In this document: positions 1-8,342 of the stretch, piece after piece
How positions within the stretch are numbered: position 1 is the stretch's first letter
How the letters are laid out: every line of letters begins with the position of its first letter
NCBI GenBank assembly: GCA_009602725.1
Contig: WELB01000089.1
Coordinates: forward strand, 347,921 to 358,252
DNA length: 10,332 bases
DNA from: Spirogloea muscicola
Lineage: Eukaryota; Streptophyta; Zygnematophyceae; Spirogloeales; Spirogloeaceae
Direction of reading: 5' to 3'
Position numbers and translations under genes: made by a program
Notes under the pieces: generated by a model
Told to the model about the DNA's origin: nothing
The model's input: only the letters and a program-made list of their open reading frames with translations
The model's database searches: none

Positions 1-33
<33 letters not shown>
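1..33. repeat. (CCG)11 trinucleotide repeat at the window edge
   Basis: Eleven uninterrupted CCG units that probably continue to the left of the window. They are followed by unique sequence and then an imperfect GCC-rich tract at about 118-183. Confidence 0.95.
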
Positions 34-37
<4 letters not shown>

Positions 38-185
38 TGGCGGGTTCCAGAGCCCCGCTGCAAACGGTGGCAAGCCGCAAGAGTCCCCACCTCGACGCCG
101 GGCCTGATGGCGAAGAGGCCGCCGCGGGCCCCGCCGCCATTGCCGCCGCCGCCCCCGCCGCCATTGCCGCCGCCGTCGCCGCCAT
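1..185 (-). other. Possible 5' end of a divergent gene (weak); GCC/CCG-rich block open on both strands
   Basis: On the minus strand an ATG at 185-183 in gcgccATGGcg opens a frame that runs off the left edge for 61 codons. It starts MAATAAAMAAG, is Ala-rich with two further in-frame ATGs, and contains one less repetitive segment (RWGLLRLATVCSG) before a poly-Gly run. Such an N-terminus could be an organelle-targeting peptide, but low complexity makes this weak. The plus strand is also open from base 1 to a TAG at 217-219 (Pro run, then Ala-rich), with a possible donor GTAAGG at 208. GCC repeats keep several frames open by composition, so neither reading is secure. If the minus reading is right, this gene and the channel gene would be divergent, sharing about 690 bp of upstream sequence. 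No family recognised. Confidence 0.22.
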
Positions 186-617
186 GGCGCCCGGCTCTGG
201 GTGCAGGGTAAGGGGCTAGGGCGCTTTTAGGTCACTGGAGACGGTGAAGGAATCTCCAGGCGGTCGTCGTTGGATTTCCCGTGATCGCAGGGTGTACGGT
301 GGTCGACACCCTGACACGTGGCCGACGCTGGCTGCCCGCCAGGTGGCGCCTGCCCGGGGGGGGGGCCCTTCTGCGCCGTTATGGCACTAATGCATGTGCG
401 TGAGTTGATTGCTATTGGAACAATGTGCGGCGATTGGGAGCTTAGTAGCCTTACCCTGTAGGCAGGACATTTCAGATAGAGCATTAGTTCCCAGAATGTT
501 AGGCGTCGTAACCGCCGCGGTAACGGGGGGGGGGGGCTTGGCTGGTCGCGCGCACCCGCCATGGCCAGGCCGGGCCTGCCGTGGAGCCCCAGTCCGCATG
601 CCCGCCCCTGAGCTCCG

Positions 618-632
618 AACCCTAACCCTAAG
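618..632 (+). repeat. Short telomere-type tract, CCCTAA orientation
   Basis: Two consecutive CCCTAA units, extended to AACCCTAACCCTAAG. This is the six-base (TTAGGG) form, not the seven-base plant (TTTAGGG) form. It is the reverse complement of the tract at 787-805. Confidence 0.85.
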
Positions 633-759
633 CCATACAGCCTGAGCTCCGTCTCCTCGGCGGCCGCGGCGAGGGCTGCGCGCGAGGAGCGCCGCGCTCG
701 GCGGCGGCGGCAGCGGCTGCGGCGGGATGCGGGGGTGGTGGTGGCGGCCGCAGGGCGTG

Positions 760-789
760 GCGTAGGGCTCGGTGGGCGTAGGGCTCGGT
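760..789 (+). repeat. 14-bp direct repeat, period 16
   Basis: The unit GCGTAGGGCTCGGT occurs at 760-773 and again at 776-789 with a two-base spacer. The second copy runs straight into the telomere-type tract. Its G-rich units resemble degenerate telomere repeats. Confidence 0.9.
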
Positions 790-805
790 TAGGGTTAGGG
801 TTAGG
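787..805 (+). repeat. Short telomere-type tract, TTAGGG orientation
   Basis: Just over two and a half TTAGGG units (GG, then TTAGGG twice, then TTAGG), about 67 bases before the channel start codon. It is inverted relative to the tract at 618-632. On its minus strand it gives AACCCTAA, the core of the plant telo-box promoter element. Confidence 0.85.
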
Positions 806-871
806 TTTCGGGGTTTACCTTTGTGACTCACGTTGAACCCTCATAAGCATGGCAGCGCAGTGAGGTCCGCC

Positions 872-3800
872 ATGGGGTCCGGCCTCGGGGAGCTCGGCAT
901 CTCGGCGGCCATCAACATCGGCATCGTCCTGGCCTTCTTCGCCGCCTTCTCGGTGGCGCGCCGCCAGCCCATCAACGCGCGCATCTACTACAGCAAGTGG
1001 TTCGTCAAGGACCCCAAGGTGCGCACCTTGACGACCTTTCTCCCAGTCGCCGGGACGACAGCTGAACGCATCCAGAGGAATTAGCATACCTAAGAGGCCT
1101 CCTTTCTGGGCGCTTCAACTTCCTCTTACCCGCCATCTCTGTTTCTCTGCTCCTGTCCCTTCCTTTCCTCTCTTACCTTCATTCCCATTACTGCACGTCC
1201 AAAATCCGGTGCTTTTCTCAGCCACTTTGCTTCACCTCTCGTCTCCGCCCTCCACCCTCCCTCCTGCCTGCTCCTTGTTGCACCCCCTCCTCCCTTCAGG
1301 GCTGCTCTTCCTCCCCTCAGCTTATCTGATTACTGCTGACACGGGGTAACTAAGAGCGCCCTATCTGCCTAGCCTGTGGCTCCACTTATATGTAGTCATG
1401 AATGTACTCTGTATGCACCTGGCTGGCTTTTACAGCCGCTCTGAATTTCCCTCATAGTTCTGCGCCGCCCCTCCACCACGCCTCACCAAGGCTAGAGCAG
1501 CCGCTTGATGCCTTCTGCCCGTGCCCAATTGGCCTCGCTGCTGAATCCGTCACTGGATGTCCCAGGCAGCGCGGCGGCTGGAGGGGCGTGGGGAGGGCAG
1601 CAGTGGCGGCGGCGGCGGCGGCAGCAAGCACGTGGAGCTGGACGTCACGTCGTACCTGCACGCCGGCGACTGGCTGAAGAAGGCGCTGTCCATGCCCGAG
1701 GACGAGCTGCTCGAGCACGCCGGCCTGGACGCTGTCGTCTTCCTCCGCTTCTTCCTCCTGGGGTACAACCCGGCTCTCTCACAGCTGCGCCTCAACAGTA
1801 TTGCGACTTTCAAGTCGCAATACTAGTTAATTCAATCATTATTTCTAATAGTCTCCTTCATTTCTGCCGTCCCTGACTTGCTCCGCAGGCTGAAGATTTT
1901 TGTACCAATCGCATTCGCGGGTCTCGTGGTGCTCGTCCCAATAAACGAGACGGACAACTTCTTGCCCGAGCTCGCGATCCAGAATGCCAACTCCAACTTC
2001 ACATACACCAACATCGACCGCCTCTCCATCGCTAATGTGCACGACGGCTCCGACAGGTCCTTTGAGCGTGCCATAACCATAACCCTTTGCCGCCTCCCTT
2101 GTTTGCCCCTTACCTAAGAGGATGCGGCTGTCTTAGTTCCACCCCCCCCCTCTCTGTCTCCTCCACCCCTAACCCTTTACTCTTACCGCCTTTGTATGGC
2201 AATGTCCTCTCTCTAGACACTCCATTAGCAACCTATATGTGTTGACCCGTGGTTACTAAGCCAGTCAATTTGCAGTGGAAAATGTACGTAAGTAGATGTG
2301 CTTGCCTTTGTACTTAGCCACTTTGGCCTTCAATTAGTCTGATTCACGAAAGTGATCCTCCAGGCAGCCCCTCACAAACTCCTCCCTCCTCCCCCCGTCA
2401 CCCCCGACTCCACAGGCTGTGGGCGCACGTGCTCTTCACGTGGGTGTTCTCCGCGTGGGTGTGGCTCATGCTCTGGCTCGAGTACCACACCATCACGGGG
2501 ATGCGCCTCGACTACTTGGCGGCGCAGAAAAACCGCCCGGACCAGTACACGGTGCGCCCCACAGTCACCAATGGCCTCCTCCTCTCCCTGTGATTGTCTG
2601 GCCGCTGCTCATGGCAGGCATGGTGGGTGTGAGCTGAGGTGTGGAAGGACGATGGTAGACAAGAAGTTCCATATGCTTGTCTGATGTTGCACCTTGGCCA
2701 TCGCAGTCGACCGCTGGCCAACGAGGCCGCCGCTGAGGACCGCTGGCCCCACTGTCACAGGTGCTGGTGCGGCAGGTGCCGCCGGACCCGCACGAGACGG
2801 TGTCGTGGCACGTCCAGCACTTCTTCCGCGTCAACCACCCGGACCACTACCTTCTCCATCAGGTCTGCGCTTCCAGGCTCTGCTGCCTCAGTCATCCCCT
2901 CTCCCCACCCCCCCTCCCCTCCGCCCCCCTGCCTTTTCTACTTATTACCTTGTTCATTTATCATTGTGAGTATGGGATTCACGACAGATAGAAATTTAAG
3001 CAGCTTCTTAAATTTCCCATCGGTCCACCACCTCTTCTTCCTCTTACTTTCCAGCGTCATCTCGCCGCCAGCTTGCACTCCACTCCTTTTAACAGCCCTT
3101 TAACTGCATGTCATGCTCCCCCCCCTCCCCTCCTTTAACCTTTCAATTCCCTTCTTCCTGCCTTACCACACACTTTCTCCTAAACATTTCGCCACTTCCA
3201 ACGTTCCTTTGAAGCCTCACTGGGGCACTGCTGTGCTGGTGCGGTCGCGGGGCCGATTGGCAGCCAGTGCTCAACGCAATCAAGCTGCAGAAGCTGATCA
3301 CCCAGTGGGAATGGACGAGCAATAAGCTGCGGGCGCTGGAGGTGCGCGCTGAGAAACGCAAGGGCCAGCGGCCGACGCACAGGGTGTGCCTCTTACCAGC
3401 ACCTTCTACCTCTCCCCTACCTCGGCCTCCTTCCAATTCTACTTAATGGCACGGGCGTTGGCTGAAAGTGCTGCACTGCTTTCCTCCTTGATACATATCT
3501 CTTAGCTCCACCTAATACACGCATACAGTCCAATGGTGTGTTCATGCTCTCAGCCCCTGTCTTCAATGTGCCTTTGTCAAATGAGCTGTCTTTCCTGGAC
3601 GCTGCTCCCGATGGTGGTCCTGCTGCAGCCTGGGCCCTGCGGATGCTGCGGTGCGAAGGTGGACTCCATCGACTATTACAATGAGAAGCTCGACAAGCTC
3701 GATCCGCAGGTTCAGCACACTGGCCCAGCCTGACCCTGATTGGCAGCCCTGACATCGCCTGTCGCCGTTCAACATTACAAGTAGGCTTTAAGGCCAAGCT

Positions 3801-6800
3801 TTTGGGAATCACAGATGAACAGAAGATGAGCTTAGCTAGGATAACGATTGAGCAACGCCATCAAATTTCATAGTTCAGGGGTCGAAGCTTGCAGCATGCT
3901 GATGTGGGCTTGCGGCAAAGCTGCACAGATCTCGGTGGAGCGTGCGCGCGTGCTCAAGGACCCACAAGCGGTCGTGCCGGCCGCATTTGTGAGCTTCCGC
4001 ACAAGGTGGGGCGCCGCGGTGGCCGCGCAGACCCAGCAGTGCCGCGACTCCACGCGCTGGATCACAGGTGCGTGAGGACATTGCTTTTATGAACTGTGGT
4101 AATGAGGTATTGGGCGCTCGATTTGCAGCAAAGCTCATTCCAACATTATTGTCATGATTCTGCTTTACCAGTGCTCCTCCTCCTCTGCTCTCCTCCACTG
4201 TTCTCCTTCCCAACTCCTCTGGTCTCTTCCTTTCCTCCCTGAACTACGTCTTCTTTGTCGCCTTGTCCTAAACCCCACCCATTTGTCCCAAGAGCTTTAA
4301 GTCAATTAAATTTGTCTCTCTTCATATATTTTCTTTGGAGCAAAGGAATTTTTTAGATGCCAAATACATAGCAAATAACTACACAGATTCTCAGCCCCCT
4401 TTAACCCCACTTTAGTCATCCCCCCCTCCCCCCTCTCCACATACACATATACTTATACTATTAGACACATAGAAACCCTATGGACAATTTTTCCGCATCC
4501 TTACCTTAGTTGCCATTCTTGTCTCCTGCTCCACCCCCCTTGCCTCCTCCTCCTCCCCTCCGCTCTTGCAGAGTGGGCGCCGGAGCCGCGGGACGTGCGA
4601 TGGGCGAACCTGCCGGCGAACTACTTGTCGCTCAACATGCGGCGGCTGGGCGCGGCGGCAGCCGTCTTCGGCCTCATTTTCTTCTTCATGATCCCCATCA
4701 CATTCGTGCAGTCGCTCGCCAACCTTGACAGCATCGAGAAGACCGTTCCATGGCTCAAGCCCATCATTGACATGTGCAGCTAAACCCCTCCTCCTCCCCA
4801 TTATCTCTGACTGCTTTCTCAACCCCAGAGCTCCAGAGGTTCTTGTAGATACCTAACAGACCCTTTAGCGCTTATTAAGCCTCTATATTAGATGTTCATT
4901 CTCTACAAATTCTCTTGCCCTACAGTCTAGCACTTTTGCAATTAACAGCTTAGTCCCGCCCTCAAGAATGTGTACAGGGGCTACTGACTCTGTCAAGTTG
5001 CAGAACTTGGCTAGCGGTTATCAGAGCAGCGCTCCAAGGTAGCCAAGATAAGGTACAAATTGTGTATCAGACCCTTTCTGAGTGACACGCATGCATGTTG
5101 TCGCAGCGGCTTCATCAAGAACCTGCTGCAAGGCTTCCTGCCGGGCCTGGCACTCCTGCTCTTCCTCCAGTTCCTCCCGGACCTGCTCATCACTCTTTCA
5201 CGCCTCGAGGGCTGGATCAGCAATTCCGTCATCGAGCGCAAGGCCGCGGGCAAGTACTACTACTTCATGGTTGTCAATGTGTTCTTCGGCAACGTCATCA
5301 CTGGTTCGCTGTTCGAGCAATTGAAGAGCATCATCAACAAGCCCACTAGGTGTGTACCAGCCTCTCCCGAGCATGACTTGACCACTATGTCAACCTGACC
5401 GAAGTCTTGCAGCCTCCTATGCTCCTGTGCATTTCTTGATTGTAGGGCTTAATTTGGTTATTGTGCCTCCGTCAGCCTGTAATCAGAGCGGTGAGCTTGT
5501 GTTAGTGAATGCTGGACTGTCAAGGTAAATAATGCTTGGAACTTTCTTGCTCCATATTAGTCATCCATCAGAGTTGGATTTTTAGAGCCACCCACATAAC
5601 CGTCCATTAGCAGCCTTGCATGAGGTTCTCCTGAATCTGGGCACTTTGAGCAGCTGCCTGAAGCTCTTACCACTGCTGGAAAAACCTTGTCTTGGGTGCC
5701 CACGTCGTCCTCCCTCTCCTGTGTTCCTTCGCTGCCACAGCATTCCAACCCTCTTTGGAAACAGCATTCCGACCAAGGCGACGTTCTTCATGACGTTCCT
5801 CATGGTGCAAGGGTGGGCGGTGCTGTCGTCCGAGATCCTGCGCCTTTACCCACTGCTGATTTACCACCTGCGATCCCTGCTGCTCGTCAAGACTGAGAAG
5901 GATCGCTACAAGGCCATGAAGCTCCAGGGCGTCTCCTATGTTCAGGCCAGCCCCTCTACCGAGACTTCGCGCCACTCAGGCGCTTGTCAGTGGCCAGCGC
6001 CAGCCTCATTGTCATGATGACTCCAGTCTCGGATCCTCAATTTTCGTAAGAGCTTCTTCTCAAAGTGCTAGTAGTCAGGCTTGACAAGGTACACTGACGC
6101 TAACTCTTACATCGGCACTCTGGCACTCTGCTTTGCTCACCTAATAGGTCTGGCCGCAGCTTGAGTTATACTTCCTTCTGGGCCTGGTGTACTGCGTGAT
6201 TGCGCCGCTGCTTGTGCCCTTCCTCATTGTCTTCTTTGCATTTGGTTACCTCGTCTACCGCAATCAGGTCAACAGACATGGCCTTTCTGCCATCTGCGCC
6301 ACCTGCTCCATCTAGCGATGCAGATATACTTTGCGTGCAGAGCCGCCTGCGTTCCTTGATTTGTTGTCAATTATTGAGGGTTAAGGGTTTAAGGATCAGG
6401 GTGCCTGGACAAGTATAGATCATGGATTGCAGACTGGGCCAGGTAGCAGTAGGAGGACGTCTCTTGTCCAAGGTGGAGGGGATGCCTGACCAGAAGGAGC
6501 GCCAGCACAAAGCTTTGTAATCATTGATATGTCATTATATGTTATAGTAAAGCAGCCCAGATATGTAGAGGGGCAGCCTTAGTTTGATTAAGTCCAAGCT
6601 GGCCAGGGCTTGGGCGCCCAGCTGTTGCGCAGATGCTATGTTATTTACTGGGTCTCCTGATTCAATCACGTGGCCACGTCTTCTGGCACATGCCCCAGGT
6701 GATCAATGTCTACGAGCCGAGTTATGAGAGCGCAGCATCGTACTGGCCGCACATTCACGGCCGCCTCATTGCCGCGCAGGTGAGTGGGCGGCGCCTGCAT

Positions 6801-7681
6801 GGGCCACCAGCCTGCAGCTGCGCCGCGTCACTTATTCTGTCGAGGCAACATGTGGCTGACATCCAACATAGACTTTACATTGCAGTTGTCAGCCTTAAGT
6901 CCTGCAATTTGCGATAAGTGTGACGCCTTGTTATTACACATGTGTTGATGAGTTAGCAGCAAACTTAAATGGAGGATGTTATCCATTCAGATGAGATTAA
7001 GTGTGGTGTTAACCATGCATTAAGCGAGACATGTGTTGTCCACTTTGCACAGGTCATCCAGCAGCTGACGCTCATTGGCCTCTTCTCTATCAAGAAGGCC
7101 AAGGTGCAGGGCCCATTCCTCGTCCCGCTGCCCATTCTCACGCTCCTCTTCCACTACGTGTTCTGCAAGGGCGAATATGAGAATGCATTCCACCGGCTCG
7201 CCCTCGAGGTAAAGGCGACATCTCAGTAGTGTTCATGTCTGACGTTAACCTTTTGGTCTATTTGACAGGTTTGCACATGATAGTCTTGCCAGTGTTGCAG
7301 TAGAAAAGTGCAGCTGCATGAAGGTGTGTTTTGACTGCTCGTTTTTGTTTATTGATTATGCAGGAGGCAATGAAGAAAGACACACTGGATGCGGCCAATG
7401 ACTATCCGGTCGACGTGCGGGCATTCCTTGAGCATGCATATGAGAACCCTGCCCTCAAGGAGGCTGCAGAGGAGAGCGACGACGACGATGTAGATTACTG
7501 CACCGAGGAGTCGGGGTCGGAGCAGTCTAAACGAGCAGGAAAAGGTGGCAGCTCGGACGCGAGGCGGAGGGAGGCCCAGAGGCTGGGCTTCGCGGAGCCG
7601 CCGCTGGTGCTTCTGAAGCGGACGCCGCACTACGGCCACGAGAGCTCTGGCTCGGGCGCATTGGGAGTTGGTGAGGTGTAA
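872..7681 (+). CDS. OSCA/CSC1-like hyperosmolality- and stretch-gated Ca2+-permeable channel, 15 exons, complete
   Basis: Multi-pass membrane cation channel of the OSCA/CSC1 (DUF221/TMEM63) family, closest to plant OSCA1. Such channels open on hyperosmotic or membrane stretch and admit Ca2+. Exons: 872-1018, 1566-1762, 1889-2056, 2416-2551, 2761-2862, 3264-3383, 3629-3709, 3929-4067, 4572-4773, 5107-5349, 5741-5939, 6148-6267, 6699-6779, 7053-7208, 7364-7681; all introns GT-AG and phases agree, giving 802 residues (plant OSCA1 is about 770). Start chosen at ATG 872 in gtccgccATGG; ISAAINI begins the first membrane helix (about 7-28). Further helices: 116-134, 172-194, 389-410, 434-461, 481-500, 525-545, 583-617 (two), 640-690 (two). 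Family motifs seen: RPDQYT (211-216) and VPPDPHE (222-228) opening the cytosolic domain, VPAAFVSFRTRW (333-344), EPRD, FVQSLA, EKDR, YESAA. The C-terminal tail is acidic (ESDDDDVD) then basic and Gly/Ser-rich. The exon 11/12 junction is the least certain. Confidence 0.93.
1604..1622 (+). repeat. GGC repeat coding for poly-glycine in exon 2 of the channel
   Basis: A run of GGC codons near the 5' end of exon 2 gives six glycines in SSGGGGGGSK (about residues 61-70). It lies in the linker between the first membrane helix and the conserved segment WLKKALSMPEDELLEHAGLD. This linker varies among OSCA proteins, so the run is probably a tolerated spacer. Confidence 0.8.
1797..1824 (+). repeat. Perfect foldback (inverted repeat) inside intron 2 of the channel gene
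   Basis: AGTATTGCGACTT (1797-1809) is followed, after two bases, by its exact reverse complement (1812-1824). As RNA it can form a stem of 12 or more pairs with a minimal loop. It starts 34 bases after the donor of a 126-base intron (1763-1888), the shortest intron in the gene. Confidence 0.95.
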
Positions 7682-8342
7682 CAGGATCAAATCATTGGTC
7701 CTGATCTAGCTGCTTGCTTGCAGAAGCAATGCTTATACAAACATCCACCTAGGTAAGAGTTAGTTCTCTATCTTGCACATGACAATTTCTGTGACAGGGT
7801 AATGTAAAAGATCGAGACTTCACTCAAAGTCTGTCGTTAGTTGCAACCTTTATCCCTGTCATTAGTGGGTTGAAGCCATCCTTTACCGTTCCTTGACTAT
7901 TGGCAGTTGGGAATTTGAACAAAAGCCCCGTTCTTTGTCATCAAACACTTGGCAGATTGTGTATACATGCCTACTCCAGGCATCACTTTATTCCGATCAA
8001 AGCTGGTCCCTGTTGCTTGTTGACGCCAGACAGGTGCTAAGTGGACACTTCTACTCATGTCACCTACTCAGCATTCGCATTCTTTCAGAACTAAACCATG
8101 TACCAACTACAGCTGTTGAGCAACAAGGAGCTGCCTGGCTATCAAGAGCTGCTGAGAAGCTTATCGTATTTTTCCCATTCAGCTTCCTTTGTATCTGCAA
8201 TGCTCAAGCAACAGATGATACTAAATGTAGGATGAAAGCATACAGCTATGGCATTGCACTAGTTTTATGGTGGACGAGATGATTGGAAGTGGGTCACTTT
8301 CTCAAGGACTCAGAGTACACCCCCATGCCAACTACTGTCCTA
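7682..8342. other. Tail-to-tail intergenic region between the two convergent genes
   Basis: This holds the 3' UTRs of both genes. It is less GC-rich than the exons. A TGTAA at 7803-7807, about 120 bases after the channel stop codon, fits the polyadenylation signal used by many green algae. No AATAAA is seen, and no TGTAA reads in the minus direction for the ELF5-like gene. A 129-codon open frame at 7893-8282 begins with TTG and shows no family resemblance, so it is not called as a gene. No RNA gene or mobile element was recognised. Confidence 0.6.
7803..7807 (+). terminator. Candidate TGTAA polyadenylation signal of the channel gene
   Basis: TGTAA lies about 120 bases downstream of the TAA at 7679-7681. 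This pentamer is the usual poly(A) signal in chlorophyte algae. A five-base match is weak evidence on its own, and if the organism is not a chlorophyte the signal may be meaningless. Confidence 0.3.

Larger units (their letters stand above)
186..871. promoter_or_regulatory. Upstream region of the channel gene
   Basis: No convincing coding exon is seen. The stretch is GC-rich and holds a G10 run (356-365) flanked by CCC on both sides, a G12 run (525-536), two inverted telomere-type tracts (618-632 and 787-805), and a 14-bp direct repeat (760-773, 776-789). The open frames here on both strands are short, low in complexity and have no recognisable domain. The promoter and 5' leader of the gene starting at 872 must lie here; I see no clear TATA box and cannot place the transcription start. 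Confidence 0.55.

Noticed and set aside
618-805. True chromosome end or telomere
   Set aside because: There are only about two to three units in each direction, embedded in unique sequence next to an intact gene. They are interstitial motifs, not a telomere.
815-1087. 90-codon minus-strand frame opposite exon 1 of the channel
   Set aside because: It mirrors the GC-rich exon 1 codons. The plus strand encodes the conserved OSCA first helix.
4572-4783. Apparent stop codon right after PIIDMCS in exon 9, suggesting a truncated channel
   Set aside because: The stop lies in the intron. A GT donor at 4774 splits the codon AT/C, and exon 10 at 5107 continues the conserved FIKNLLQG segment in phase.
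7331-7681. Exon 15 as a separate small gene
   Set aside because: Its first residues EAMKKDTLDAA continue the conserved OSCA C-terminal segment from exon 14, with a phase 0 junction.
7893-8282. 129-codon open frame in the intergenic region
   Set aside because: It begins with TTG, shows no recognisable domain and lies where both 3' UTRs are expected. A chance open frame is the simpler reading.
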